Shown: one piece after another, positions 52,338 through 61,598 of the stretch | Layout: each line of letters begins with the position of its first letter | How positions within the stretch are numbered: the stretch's first letter is position 1 | Assembly (NCBI RefSeq): GCF_030269485.1 | Contig: NZ_BSTL01000010.1 | Coordinates: 271,442 to 335,441 of the forward strand | Reading direction: 5' to 3' | DNA: 64,000 nt | Origin: Actinoplanes sp. NBRC 103695 | GTDB lineage: Bacteria > Actinomycetota > Actinomycetes > Mycobacteriales > Micromonosporaceae | Position numbers and translations under genes: made by a program | The notes under the pieces: model-generated | Database searches by the model: none | What the model was told of the DNA's origin: nothing | Seen by the model: only the letters and a program-made list of their open reading frames with translations

Positions 52338-53731
52338 CTCTCGTCGGGTACGCCGAGCTCGTCCAGGAAGCTCTTCGCCCAGGCCGCGACGTCGTGGCTG
52401 CGCAGGTGGCGATGCATGGTGCGCATCCGGCGCTTCTGGTCGGACGGCTCGGCGGCCACGGCGCGCAACAGGGCGTCCTTGACGCCGTCCGGGTCGTGTG
52501 GGTTGCACAGGAACGCCTGACGCATCTCGGTCGCGGCGCCGGCGAACTCGCTGAGCACCAGCGCGCCGCCGCGGCCCTCGCGGGACGCCACATATTCCTT
52601 GGCGACCAGGTTCATGCCATCACGCAGCGGCGTGACCATCATGATGTCGGCCGCCGAGTAGAGCGCCGCCAGCTCGGCCTTGGGCATCGACTGGTGCAGG
52701 TAATGCACCGCGGGCACACCCACGCGCCCGAACTCGCCGTTGATCCGGCCCACCTCGCGCTCCACGCGTACGCGGAGGGTCTGGTAGTGCTCGACCCGCT
52801 CCCGGCTGGGCGTGGCGACCTGCACCATCACCGCGTCGCCGACCTTGAGCTTGCCGTCCGCGAGCAGCTCGCGGAACGCCTTGAGCCGCAGCTCGATGCC
52901 CTTGGTGTAGTCGAGCCGGTCGACGCCCAGGATGATCGTCTCGGGGTCGCCCAGCTCGGCCCGGATCTCCTTGGCCCGGGCCTGCACCTTGGGGTCGGCG
53001 GCGAGCCGTTCCATGTCCTTGGTGTCGATGCTGATCGGGAAGGCGCCGGCCTTCACCTTGCGGCCGTCCACCTGGATCGACTGGCCCTCGTAGCGCAGGC
53101 CGAGCAGGTGCCGGGCGAGCCGGACGAAGTTCTGTGCGGCCAGCCGCTGCTGGAAACCGACCAGGTCGGCGCCGAGCAGCCCGCGCAGCACCTCGGCGCG
53201 GAACGGCATCTGCATGAACAGCTCGATCGGCGGGAACGGGATGTGCAGGAAGAAACCGATCCGCAGGTCGGGGCGCAGCTCACGGAGCATCGCCGGCACC
53301 AGCTGGAGCTGGTAGTCCTGCACCCAGACCGTCGCGCCCTCGTCGGCCACCTCGGCCGCGGCCTCGGCGAAACGCTGGTTGACCTGCCGGTACGCCTCGC
53401 GCCACCGGCGCTTGTAGACCGGTGTCTCGACGGCGTCGTGGTAGAGCGGCCAGATCGTGGCGTTGGACTGGCCCTCGTAGTACCGCTCGAGCTCCTCGGC
53501 GCTCAGTGGCACCGGGTGGATCTTGATGCCCTCCAGCTCGAACGGGTCCGGGGCGTCGCCGTCGCCGCCCGCCCAGCCGATCCAGGTACCCCGATGCTCG
53601 ACGAGGACCGGATGCAGGGCGGTGACCAGACCGCCCGGACTGGGCCGCCACTGCCGCTCGCCGTCGTCGCTGATCACCTCATCGACGGGCAGACGGTTGG
53701 CGACAACGACGAAGGAACTTCGTTCGGCCAC
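52334..53731 (-). CDS. otsA: Alpha,alpha-trehalose-phosphate synthase (UDP-forming)
   Basis: 465 residues, full-length GT20. F-V-V-V-A-N-R-L-P-V and R-P-S-P-G-G-L-V-T-A at the N-terminus, W-V-Q-D-Y-Q-L-Q-L-V-P, G-F-F-L-H-I-P-F-P and V-T-P-L-R-D-G-M-N-L-V-A-K-E-Y carry the UDP-glucose and glucose-6-phosphate sites. Makes trehalose-6-phosphate. GTG 53731. Confidence 0.96.
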   Translation of the reverse strand: MAERSSFVVVANRLPVDEVISDDGERQWRPSPGGLVTALHPVLVEHRGTWIGWAGGDGDAPDPFELEGIKIHPVPLSAEELERYYEGQSNATIWPLYHDAVETPVYKRRWREAYRQVNQRFAEAAAEVADEGATVWVQDYQLQLVPAMLRELRPDLRIGFFLHIPFPPIELFMQMPFRAEVLRGLLGADLVGFQQRLAAQNFVRLARHLLGLRYEGQSIQVDGRKVKAGAFPISIDTKDMERLAADPKVQARAKEIRAELGDPETIILGVDRLDYTKGIELRLKAFRELLADGKLKVGDAVMVQVATPSRERVEHYQTLRVRVEREVGRINGEFGRVGVPAVHYLHQSMPKAELAALYSAADIMMVTPLRDGMNLVAKEYVASREGRGGALVLSEFAGAATEMRQAFLCNPHDPDGVKDALLRAVAAEPSDQKRRMRTMHRHLRSHDVAAWAKSFLDELGVPDES

Positions 53732-53835
53732 GCTGAGTGCACCTCCGGGTCGTTGCTAGTTCCCACCGACGAGCCTACTGTGCGTAGCTGGATGCGGAGT
53801 CCCCGGTTGTGGCAGCTGGGTGGCATCCTGGTCCG

Positions 53836-54369
53836 GTGAGCCTGTCCGATGATCTTCCCCCGCCGCGACGGCCCCTGTTCTTCCCTGTGGTCATTGCCAC
53901 CACGTTTCTCAGCATCATCGGCATCTCCGCCGGCATTCTCCTGGCCAACGAGCGCGACCGCCGCGAGGCGCTGAACCCGGTGAACAACACCCCGGCCATC
54001 GTCGACAGCCCAGCCGCGCCCGATCCTTCGCCTTCTCTGGATGGCGAGCCCTGCCGGCCGGAGACCCTCGACGCCGCCGCAAACGCCGGATACCCCGGAC
54101 CGCTGGTCATAGTCCTGCATCTGCGCACCAAGAGTTCGGACGTCTACATCTGCCGGGATGCGTCCGACCAGCTCTTCTACCACGCCGACAACGGTGGCGA
54201 GGACCAGTGGATCGAGGGCGAGACCGCGCTCTTCCTGGCCGGCGTCGAGCGGCGCTCGGACGATTACCTGGCCACCGCCAACGACGGGACGACGCTCTCC
54301 GTGACCAAGAAGCGGCTGGTGGTGACCCACCGGGACGGCGGTAAGGAGACCCAGGCGGCGATCGGCTGA
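53836..54369 (+). CDS. Membrane-anchored hypothetical protein
   Basis: 177 residues. One transmembrane helix near 15-37 (F-F-P-V-V-I-A-T-T-F-L-S-I-I-G-I-S-A-G-I), a Pro/Ala/Ser linker, then a globular domain with V-I-V-L-H-L-R-T-K-S-S-D-V-Y-I-C-R and a Tyr/Asp-rich middle. The family is not recognised. GTG 53836 chosen; the frame is open to 53809. It faces outward by topology. Confidence 0.65.
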   Translation: MSLSDDLPPPRRPLFFPVVIATTFLSIIGISAGILLANERDRREALNPVNNTPAIVDSPAAPDPSPSLDGEPCRPETLDAAANAGYPGPLVIVLHLRTKSSDVYICRDASDQLFYHADNGGEDQWIEGETALFLAGVERRSDDYLATANDGTTLSVTKKRLVVTHRDGGKETQAAIG

Positions 54370-54468
54370 GGAATGCGGGGGAGGGTCGGCGGGGTTGCAA
54401 CACTGGTGCCCTGGGAGGATGGGTGCCGATAGCTCACAATCGTCGTCGACACGGAGGTAGGCCGCACC

Positions 54469-56145
54469 GTGGCCCAGTACATCTACACGCTGGAGAAGGC
54501 GCGCAAGGCGCACGGCGACAAGGTCGTGCTCGACAACGTCACGTTGAGCTTCCTGCCCGGCGCCAAGATCGGTGTGGTCGGCCCGAACGGCGCCGGTAAG
54601 TCCACGCTGCTCAAGGTGATGGCCGGCCTGGAGACGCTGAGCAACGGCGAGGCCCGGCTGATGCCCGGCTTCACCGTGGGCATGCTCGCGCAGGAGCCGC
54701 CGCTCAACGAGACCAAGACCGTCCTCGGCAACATCGAGGAAGCGGTCGCCGAGACCAAGGCGAAACTCGACCGGTTCAACAAGATCGCCGAGGAGATGGC
54801 GACCGACTACACCGACGAGCTGATGGAAGAGATGGGCAAGCTGCAGGAGCAGCTCGACAACGTCAACGCCTGGGACCTCGACTCGCAGCTCGAGCTCGCC
54901 ATGGACGCGTTGCGCTGCCCGGCGCCGGACGCCGACGTCACCCAGCTCTCCGGTGGCGAGCGCCGCCGGGTCGCCCTCTGCAAGCTGCTGCTCGAGGCGC
55001 CCGACCTGCTCCTGCTGGACGAGCCCACCAACCACCTGGACGCCGAGAGCGTGCAGTGGCTGGAGCAGCACCTGGCCAAGTACGCCGGCACCGTCATCGC
55101 CATCACGCACGACCGGTACTTCCTGGACAACGTGGCCGGCTGGATCCTCGAGCTGGACCGCGGCCGGGCGATCGGCTACGAGGGCAACTACTCGACGTAC
55201 CTGGAGAAGAAGCAGCAGCGACTCTCGGTCGAGGGCCGCAAGGACGCCAAGATGAAGCGGCGGCTCTCCGAGGAGCTCGAGTGGGTCCGCTCGAACGCCA
55301 AGGCGCGGCAGACCAAGAGCAAGGCCCGCCTCGAGCGGTACGAGGAGATGGCCACCGAGGCGGAGAAGACCCGGAAGCTGGACTTCGAGGAGATCCAGAT
55401 CCCGCCGGGCCCGCGCCTGGGCAACACCGTCATCGAGTCCAACGACCTGGTCAAGGGCTTCGACGACCGGGTCCTGATCAACCACCTGTCGTTCTCGCTG
55501 CCGCGCAACGGCATCGTCGGCATCATCGGCCCGAACGGCGTCGGCAAGACCACGCTGTTCAAGACCATCGTCGGGTTCGAGAAGCCGGACGCCGGCCAGG
55601 TCCGGGTCGGCGAGACCGTGTCGCTGTCGTACGTCGACCAGAACCGCTCCGGCCTGGACGGCACCAAGACCGTGTGGGAGGTCGTCTCGGACGGCCTGGA
55701 CCACCTGATGGTCGGCAAGGTCGAGATGCCGTCCCGGGCGTACGTGGCCGCCTTCGGCTTCAAGGGCCCGGACCAGCAGAAGCCGGTCAAGGTCCTGTCC
55801 GGCGGCGAGCGCAACCGGCTCAACCTCGCGATGACGCTGAAGATCGGCGGCAACGTGATCCTGCTCGACGAGCCGACCAACGACCTGGACGTGGAGACGC
55901 TCTCCAGCCTGGAGAACGCGCTGCTCGACTTCCCGGGCTGCGCCGTGGTCATCTCCCACGACCGGATGTTCCTGGACCGCGTGGCCACCCACATGCTGGC
56001 GTGGGAGGGCACCGAGGAGGAACCGGACAAGTGGTTCTGGTTCGAGGGCAACTACGAGGCGTACGAGAAGAACAAGATCGACCGCCTCGGCGCCGACGCG
56101 GCACGCCCGCACCGGGTCACCTACCGCAAGCTGACTCGTGACTAA
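54469..56145 (+). CDS. ettA: Energy-dependent translational throttle protein EttA (ABC-F)
   Basis: 558 residues with two ABC-ATPase domains. Walker A G-P-N-G-A-G-K-S-T and G-P-N-G-V-G-K-T-T, ABC signatures L-S-G-G-E-R-R-R and L-S-G-G-E-R-N-R, Walker B L-L-L-L-D-E-P-T-N and I-L-L-D-E-P-T-N. The arm and inter-domain linker have the EttA shape and no membrane segment. It binds the ribosomal E site and throttles translation with the ATP/ADP ratio. GTG 54469 with GGAGGT 10 nt upstream. It overlaps the next gene by 8 nt. Confidence 0.95.
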   Translation: MAQYIYTLEKARKAHGDKVVLDNVTLSFLPGAKIGVVGPNGAGKSTLLKVMAGLETLSNGEARLMPGFTVGMLAQEPPLNETKTVLGNIEEAVAETKAKLDRFNKIAEEMATDYTDELMEEMGKLQEQLDNVNAWDLDSQLELAMDALRCPAPDADVTQLSGGERRRVALCKLLLEAPDLLLLDEPTNHLDAESVQWLEQHLAKYAGTVIAITHDRYFLDNVAGWILELDRGRAIGYEGNYSTYLEKKQQRLSVEGRKDAKMKRRLSEELEWVRSNAKARQTKSKARLERYEEMATEAEKTRKLDFEEIQIPPGPRLGNTVIESNDLVKGFDDRVLINHLSFSLPRNGIVGIIGPNGVGKTTLFKTIVGFEKPDAGQVRVGETVSLSYVDQNRSGLDGTKTVWEVVSDGLDHLMVGKVEMPSRAYVAAFGFKGPDQQKPVKVLSGGERNRLNLAMTLKIGGNVILLDEPTNDLDVETLSSLENALLDFPGCAVVISHDRMFLDRVATHMLAWEGTEEEPDKWFWFEGNYEAYEKNKIDRLGADAARPHRVTYRKLTRD

Positions 56146-56542
56146 ATACGTCCATGACGTGGCCGTCCGCTGGTCCGACATGGACGTGTACGGCCATGTC
56201 AACAACGCGCGCTTCCTCACCCTGTACGAGGAGGCGCGCGTCGCCATGTTCTTCCTCGCCGCGCGCGAGCAGGGCGTGACCTCGTTCGAGGAGGGCATCG
56301 TGATCTCCCGGCACGAGGTCGACTATCTGCGACCGGTGGATTTCGGACGTCCGGTCCGCATCGAGACGTGGGTCTCGCAGCTGCGTGCGGCCAGCTTCGT
56401 CGTGTCGTACGAGCTCTTCGACGAGGGTGAGCTCGCCGGGCGGGCCAAATCCTGGTGCGTGCCGTACAACCTGGCGGAGGGCTTCCCGCGCCGGCTGTCC
56501 GAGGCGGAGCGGGACTTCCTCAAGCCGTACGTCGAGCAATGA
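56138..56542 (+). CDS. Acyl-CoA thioesterase (4HBT/hotdog)
   Basis: 134 residues. Hotdog fold with R-W-S-D-M-D-V-Y-G-H-V-N-N-A-R-F, the 4-hydroxybenzoyl-CoA thioesterase active-site motif containing the catalytic Asp. Hydrolyses short or medium acyl-CoAs. GTG 56138 is coupled to ettA (8-nt overlap); the order EttA-thioesterase is common in actinobacteria. Confidence 0.93.
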   Translation: MTKYVHDVAVRWSDMDVYGHVNNARFLTLYEEARVAMFFLAAREQGVTSFEEGIVISRHEVDYLRPVDFGRPVRIETWVSQLRAASFVVSYELFDEGELAGRAKSWCVPYNLAEGFPRRLSEAERDFLKPYVEQ

Positions 56543-57186
56543 GCCTTTCCGGAATCCCGGACGCCGGCGCCTTCCTGGCGCGTCTGGTCCGGCTGGACCG
56601 CGGCGCCCCGGTGCGCCTGCGACCGTCCGGCCCGCGGGTCGCGCTGTGGGGTCACCTGCCGTGGGACGTGCTGGTCACCCGCGAGGTTGACGGCGCCGTC
56701 GAGGGCGACGTGACCGTGTCGGCCGCCGAGCTGCTGGCCACACTCTCCGTTTCGTCCCCTGAGCTTCCGCCGCGGCGTGATGCCGACTGGCGGTGGCCAC
56801 TCCCGGCGCCGTCAGGTGCCGTCGTCGAGCATGTCGCCGTCTCCGAGCTCTCGCGGCTCGCCGTGGCCGCGGCCGGGACACTGCGCGAAGTCACCGGTGG
56901 TGGGCTCGGCCGGGCGGTCGGACAACGCGCCGTTCGTGACGCTTTGCTTGACCACGTTGCACTCGTAGTCACCACTGCCGATGGCGATTCAGTGGAGATT
57001 CCGCAACGACTCGTTCAGGCGGTGTCACGGATGGGATTTCTCGGACCGGCCGATGTGGAGGGTCCTGACGCGAGAGTGCTCGTCTCGGGACGCTGGGTGG
57101 GACTTTCCGCACCATATGGAGTTGCATGGCTACAGCGGGTCAAGAATCTGGCTGTTATGCCCATCTCGACTCACCCGAAAGGGTGA
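56539..57186 (+). CDS. Conserved actinobacterial hypothetical protein
   Basis: 215 residues with F-L-A-R-L-V-R-L-D-R-G-A-P-V-R-L-R at the start, then V-A-L-W-G-H-L-P-W-D-V-L-V-T-R. The C-terminal half has A-L-L-D-H-V-A-L-V-V and ends W-L-Q-R-V-K-N-L-A-V. Starts in an ATGA overlap with the thioesterase, so it belongs to the ettA operon. Its stop lies inside a GAAA-capped hairpin. No known domain recognised; no membrane segment. Confidence 0.7.
   Translation: MSLSGIPDAGAFLARLVRLDRGAPVRLRPSGPRVALWGHLPWDVLVTREVDGAVEGDVTVSAAELLATLSVSSPELPPRRDADWRWPLPAPSGAVVEHVAVSELSRLAVAAAGTLREVTGGGLGRAVGQRAVRDALLDHVALVVTTADGDSVEIPQRLVQAVSRMGFLGPADVEGPDARVLVSGRWVGLSAPYGVAWLQRVKNLAVMPISTHPKG
57171..57186 (+). terminator. 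GNRA-capped hairpin containing a stop codon
   Basis: TCACCC, GAAA loop, GGGTGA: a perfect 6-bp stem that encodes the last three codons and the TGA of the upstream gene. Probable operon terminator without a T tract. Confidence 0.55.
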
Positions 57187-57317
57187 TGGCCCATCGACTG
57201 TCCGGTCGCGCCCTCCGGTTGGGGGGATGACCTCCGAGATCTGTACGGGTAGCGTCGCTGCCCGGGGTCACCGCTACGTCCGGCGGTTCGGCCTGCTGGG
57301 GAGCGAGGTGCACAACG

Positions 57318-57899
57318 ATGCCGTGGTGGTCATGGCGGCCAGGATCGTCCGCGGGCGGCCGGCCCGAGGCCGGTGGCGAGGTCGCGTTGCAAAGCAGCGT
57401 CCGCGTCGCGATACCCGCCCAGCGTGAGCCCGGACATGCGGCTCCGCCGGCGGAACTGTCCACGATCGACGAGGGCGACCAGGTTCAGCCAGTCACGCTG
57501 GACCGCATCGGCAAAGCCCTCGATCTGCTCGACATCCGGTTCCTCGCCGACGGCGGCGGGAGCCTGCTGGCCATGTGGGAACGGCACGCGGTGCTGTTCA
57601 CCCTCGAAGGGCCCGACGACGAGATCCTGGTGATGCGAGCCCGGCCGCACTCCACCGTGCCGCCGGACTGGGCCGACCGGGCCTACCGCGTCGTCAACGA
57701 GTGGAACCACACCCGCCGGTTCTGCAAGGCGTATGTGGGCGACCCGACCGAGCGGGGGCAGCTTCCGATCTACGCGGAGCTGCAGGTGCCGCTCAACTCG
57801 GGGGCTCATGATGCCCTGCTTGTGGAGATGCTGGACTGCGGTGCTGCTGTTGCCACGTCGTTTGTGGACTGGCTGCATGATGAGGGTGCTCTGCTTTAA
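57318..57899 (+). CDS. YbjN-like sensory transduction regulator family protein
   Basis: 193 residues. The last 130 are a YbjN/type III secretion-chaperone-like domain: L-D-L-L-D-I-R-F-L-A-D, F-T-L-E-G-P-D-D-E-I-L-V, V-V-N-E-W-N-H-T-R-R-F and L-V-E-M-L-D-C-G. The first 60 residues are poorly conserved in appearance; ATG 57318 with AGG 9 nt upstream is the best start, but a shorter form is possible. It is followed at once by a tandem repeat. Confidence 0.75.
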   Translation: MPWWSWRPGSSAGGRPEAGGEVALQSSVRVAIPAQREPGHAAPPAELSTIDEGDQVQPVTLDRIGKALDLLDIRFLADGGGSLLAMWERHAVLFTLEGPDDEILVMRARPHSTVPPDWADRAYRVVNEWNHTRRFCKAYVGDPTERGQLPIYAELQVPLNSGAHDALLVEMLDCGAAVATSFVDWLHDEGALL

Positions 57900-57902
57900 C
57901 CC

Positions 57903-58005
57903 GGGTTGGGCTTGGGTTAGGCCGGGTTGGGCTTGGGTTATCCCGGGTGGGGCTTGGGTTGCCTGGGTGGGGCTTGGGTTAGCCCGGGATGGGCTGGGCT
58001 GGGTG
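57903..58005. repeat. About 21-bp tandem repeat after a stop codon
   Basis: Five copies of a GGGTTGGGCTTGGGTTA-type unit (spacings 21, 21, 20, 21) start 4 nt after the YbjN-like stop. In one frame it would read P-G-W-A-W-V, similar in flavour to the Trp repeat at the left edge of the window. Confidence 0.85.
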
Positions 58006-58080
58006 CGGTGACGTGCTGTTTTTGGATTTGCTGGGTGTGTACGGCTGCTGAGCTGGCTGGTCGTCGCTTCGCTCCTCCGG

Positions 58081-58176
58081 GCATTTCGCCCCGGGGAGCT
58101 GACGACTTGGCCACGAAAAAGCACCTCGGCTTCGCCTGGCACTTTTTCGCGGCCAAGTCGTCAGCGGGCGAAATGC
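58081..58176. repeat. Long two-part hairpin between convergent genes
   Basis: 58099-58121 pairs with 58142-58164 (22 of 23 bp, 20-nt loop), and 58081-58091 pairs perfectly with 58166-58176 outside it. The structure lies between two convergent genes and includes runs of A and T flanking the inner arms, so it could terminate both, or be a decayed mobile hairpin element. Confidence 0.8.
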
Positions 58177-58273
58177 GGGTGGTTGCGCTTTCCCGCCTGC
58201 GGGTGGTTGCGCTTTGCCCGCTTGCGGGTGGTTGCGCTTTGCCCGCTTGCGGGTGGTTGCGCTTTGCCCTCTT
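58175..58273. repeat. About 25-bp tandem repeat, four copies
   Basis: Unit beginning GCGGGTGGTTGCGCTTT at 58175, 58199, 58224 and 58249. It starts within the arm of the long hairpin and ends 17 bp before the stop of the opposing gene. Confidence 0.88.
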
Positions 58274-58289
58274 GTTGCTTCGCTTTGTG

Positions 58290-59567
58290 TTAGTTGAGCG
58301 GGAACATGCCGACTCGGCCGTGGTACTCCCTGCCCAGCTTGTCTGTGTCGCTACCTACCAGCAGGCCGTTGGCGGTGGGGATCAGTGCCCTTACGCCTAC
58401 GCCTCGGCTGCGGGAAGGATTCCACGGGAGGGACTTTCCGGTGGTGGGGCTTACTGCGCCGATGCCCTCGCGCTTGACTGCGCCGGCTCCGGGGCCCTTG
58501 GCGTCGCTGCCGTAAGGGTTGTCCTGGTAACGCTGGTGGCCGCCCAGGTAGACCGCGGCGCCCGTTACCGCCACCGCGTAGAGGGAGTCGCCGCCTGTCC
58601 GCTGGACCCAGGTCGGGTTGTGCAGGCCGGCGCCGGCCACCTCGAAACGGGCCGCCGAGTCGCACAGCTTGACCGGGGACGAGGCGCGGCCGGTCGCGGC
58701 CACCACCAGGTAGCGGCCGTCCGGCGAGAACTTGACCTGCCGCAGGTAGGTGTCGAAGCCCGCCATGCACACCGGCTTGTAGGCGTTGGTGTACCAGCTG
58801 GACAGCGAGGCGGTCGCGCCGCTGACATCGAACATGGCGATCTGCGTACGGTCCGCGGAGCCCGCCTTGAGGATCGCCCCGATCGCGATCAGCTTGGTGC
58901 CGTCCGCGGTGACGTCGAGGTGCTCGACCCGGGCCCGCTGCAGGCCGGGCGCGGAGAGCCGGGCGTCGAAACCGCGGTCCACCGCGCCGGTGTTCGCGTC
59001 CATCCGGGCCAGCGCGACCCGGGGCGTGCCGCTGATCGCGGTGAACGTGCCACCCGCGTAGAGCCACCTGCCGCGGACCGCGAGCGCCCGGGCGTCACCC
59101 CAGTTCTGCGTCGCGAGGAAGCCGGGAACCCGCTGGCTGTTGCTCAGGGACACCCGGGCCAGGCCGCGCTGGGCGGCGCCGTTCACCGTCTTGAACGCCC
59201 CACCCAGATAGACCGTGCCACCGGCGCCGGCCGCGAGGGAGTACACGGCGCCGTCGACGGACGGGGCGAACGGGCGGACAACGCCGTCGTTCAGGCCGTA
59301 CGCGAAGATGTTGCGACGGGCGTACGTCCTGGTTTTGCTGCTGTTGGTGACCTCGGTGAAGCTCCCGGCGACCACGACGGTGTCACCCACCACGGCGATG
59401 GCCCACACGGTGCCGCCGGTCACATGCGGGGTGAAGTCCACGGGATTGACCGAGACCACTTTGGGGTGGGCCAGATCGGCGGCGGCCGGTCCCGCGACGG
59501 CCAGACCGGCGGCGGTCAGCAGAGCGGTGGCGGTCAGCAGGGCGGCGGCGGAGAGGCGTCGACGCAT
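58290..59567 (-). CDS. Secreted beta-propeller-like protein (delta-60/DUF5122-type repeats)
   Basis: 425 residues. A signal peptide (R-R-R-L-S-A-A-A-L-L then A-G-P-A-A-A) is followed by blades with repeated G-x-F-T-x-V motifs: V-V-V-A-G-S-F-T-E-V-T-N, V-Y-L-G-G-A-F-K-T-V-N-G and L-Y-A-G-G-T-F-T-A-I-S-G. Two Cys residues may form a disulfide. ATG 59567 gives the proper signal peptide; an upstream start at 59615 only adds 16 residues. Extracellular, function unknown. Confidence 0.8.
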   Translation of the reverse strand: MRRRLSAAALLTATALLTAAGLAVAGPAAADLAHPKVVSVNPVDFTPHVTGGTVWAIAVVGDTVVVAGSFTEVTNSSKTRTYARRNIFAYGLNDGVVRPFAPSVDGAVYSLAAGAGGTVYLGGAFKTVNGAAQRGLARVSLSNSQRVPGFLATQNWGDARALAVRGRWLYAGGTFTAISGTPRVALARMDANTGAVDRGFDARLSAPGLQRARVEHLDVTADGTKLIAIGAILKAGSADRTQIAMFDVSGATASLSSWYTNAYKPVCMAGFDTYLRQVKFSPDGRYLVVAATGRASSPVKLCDSAARFEVAGAGLHNPTWVQRTGGDSLYAVAVTGAAVYLGGHQRYQDNPYGSDAKGPGAGAVKREGIGAVSPTTGKSLPWNPSRSRGVGVRALIPTANGLLVGSDTDKLGREYHGRVGMFPLN

Positions 59568-59633
59568 GTTGGGCGGCTCCAGAGTCGGGTGGCGGTCAAC
59601 CCGATCAACGAACAAGCCGTCCCATGGATGCGA

Positions 59634-60065
59634 TCAGTCCGAGTTCACCATGAATTGGGCGGCTTTCTCCAAATAGTTCCAGAGGGCCGAATAGTGCGGT
59701 TCTGGCAGACCAAGAGAGTCGACCGCCGTACGCATGTGCTTGAGCCACGCGTCGCGCGCCGCCGGGCTCACCTGGAAGGGCGCGTGCCGCATCCGCAGCC
59801 GGGGATGCCCGCGGGACGCCGAGTACGTGTTCGGGCCGCCCCAGTACTGCATCAGGAACAGCGTCAGCCGGTCGGCGGCCGGGCCCAGGTCCTCCTCCGG
59901 GTACATCGGCCGGAGGATCGGATCACCGGCCACGCCCTCGTAGAAGACGTCGACCAGGCGCCGGAACGTCGGCTCACCACCGACCGCGACGAAGAAGCTC
60001 GCCTCCTCGACCGGTGGCGGTTCCTTGGCCGCCGGCGTCAGCGGCAACTCTCGGGGTGCGGTCAC
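59634..60065 (-). CDS. glbO: Group II truncated haemoglobin
   Basis: 143 residues. F-Y-E-G with the B10 Tyr, Y-W-G-G-P near the E/F turn, proximal His in R-M-R-H-A-P-F, and Trp G8 in R-D-A-W-L-K-H-M mark the GlbO type. Binds oxygen or NO in the cytoplasm. GTG 60065 overlaps the MFS stop (GTGA), so the pair is co-translated; such an MFS-globin link is not obviously metabolic. Confidence 0.93.
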   Translation of the reverse strand: MTAPRELPLTPAAKEPPPVEEASFFVAVGGEPTFRRLVDVFYEGVAGDPILRPMYPEEDLGPAADRLTLFLMQYWGGPNTYSASRGHPRLRMRHAPFQVSPAARDAWLKHMRTAVDSLGLPEPHYSALWNYLEKAAQFMVNSD

Positions 60066-61357
60066 CCATCCATCCTGCCAGCCGCCTCGCGGAACCGCGG
60101 ACGGGCGGGAGGTGGCGTCTCGGCCACCGCCTCCGCCTGCGGTCCGGTCCGCGGCCAGCGCAGGGCCTGCACCACCATCAGCCCGACCCCGCCGACGCTC
60201 CACAACCCGACCACCAGAGGCACCGACGCGCGGTCGGCCAGAAAGCCGGTGAGCAGCACCGCACCGCCCTGGGCGACCTGCAGACCCTGCTGCATCACGC
60301 CGAAGGCGCGGGCCCGGTAGCCGTGCGGCAGGCAGAGCACGAACTGGGTGTTCAGCGTCGGCATCAGGCCGCCCAGCGCGGCGCCGGACAGCAGCGTGAG
60401 CATCACCACAACCGGCACGGGCGGGGCGGTGAGCGCTGGGACCAGAATGAGCGGCGCCAGCACGGCCAGCGGCCGGATCAGCCGGTGCCGGGTGGCCTGG
60501 GTGACCAGCCGGCCGGTGATCAGGCCGCCGATCACGAAGCCGACCGGACCGGCCGCCATGATCAGTCCCTGGTCGACGCCGCGGGTCACCGAGCTCGGGT
60601 CGCCCTGCGCGGCCCACGCCGCGGCCAGGCCCTCGGGCACGATCGAGAACGCCGAGATGGAGAAGGCGAGCAGCGCGATCGCGCGCAGCGCGGGGCTGCC
60701 GAAGACCAGGCGGAACCCGTCCGCCGACTCACGCAACAGGTGGGTGCGCTGCTCCTCGGGCATCGCGGGCGGCCGACGTCCGATCCCGCCGCCGACCAGC
60801 AGCGCCGACACGGCGAACAGCACGCCGACCAGAACCATCGCCAGATGCGGGTTCAGCGCCGCCGCCACGGCCGCGCCGATCAGGTAGCCGCCGACCTGCG
60901 CGGCCTGGACGGTGGTGGCGTTCGCGGCCATCGCCACGGCCAGCTGGGCCCGGCTCAGGATCACCGGCATCAGCGCCGACCGGGCGGCCTGGATCGGCAC
61001 GCCGGCCAGGGTCACCGCGAAGAGCAGGCCGAGGATCGCCGGCCACGGCACGCCGGGGACGACCAGGATCAGGATCAGGGCGGCGCGGGTCAGGTCGCCG
61101 AGGACCATCACCGATCGGTACGAGTGCCGCTCGGCGACCGCGGCGAGCAGGGGACCGAAGAGCAGCCACGGCAGATAGCTGGTGGCGAAGGCGGCCGCGG
61201 ACAGCGTGACCGACTCGGTGCGCTCGTAGACGAGGACGGTGACCGCGGCCCGGGCCAGATAGTCGCCGATCCAGGAGGCGACGAGAGCGAGATAGACCGC
61301 GCGGTACTCGGACACGGCGAAGACGTCCCGGAAGGTCACCGGTCGGTCGTCGGACAC
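60062..61357 (-). CDS. MFS transporter
   Basis: 431 residues with about 12 hydrophobic helices, an R-D-V-F-A-V-S-E-Y-R start and a loop after helix 2 (A-V-A-E-R-H-S-Y-R) like drug-efflux MFS proteins. GTG 61357 with GGGGGG upstream is preferred over 61384. Substrate unknown. Confidence 0.9.
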   Translation of the reverse strand: MSDDRPVTFRDVFAVSEYRAVYLALVASWIGDYLARAAVTVLVYERTESVTLSAAAFATSYLPWLLFGPLLAAVAERHSYRSVMVLGDLTRAALILILVVPGVPWPAILGLLFAVTLAGVPIQAARSALMPVILSRAQLAVAMAANATTVQAAQVGGYLIGAAVAAALNPHLAMVLVGVLFAVSALLVGGGIGRRPPAMPEEQRTHLLRESADGFRLVFGSPALRAIALLAFSISAFSIVPEGLAAAWAAQGDPSSVTRGVDQGLIMAAGPVGFVIGGLITGRLVTQATRHRLIRPLAVLAPLILVPALTAPPVPVVVMLTLLSGAALGGLMPTLNTQFVLCLPHGYRARAFGVMQQGLQVAQGGAVLLTGFLADRASVPLVVGLWSVGGVGLMVVQALRWPRTGPQAEAVAETPPPARPRFREAAGRMDG

Positions 61358-61559
61358 CCGCCCCCCGCTCTGTTGGACAACCACACCCGCTCGCGAACTT
61401 GTAGCTGCACGTGCAGATGCTCTGTGCGGGATTCTGCCCGATCGGCCGACCGGTGGCTAGGGCGTACGGCGGGATAAGACCTCATTCGGGCGAGATTGGA
61501 CATCACCCGTTCGCCTGACCTGGGCCTTTGATCGGGCCCTCGGGCAGGGTCACTCGGTC

Positions 61560-61598
61560 GGGCCTTTCAGCCGGGCCTTTCAGCTGGGCCTTTCAGCT
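61560..61598. repeat. 13-bp tandem repeat covering the mscS stop
   Basis: GGGCCTTTCAGCT-type unit, three copies; the copy nearest the gene contains the mscS stop codon (complement of TCA at 61593-61595). Confidence 0.88.
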
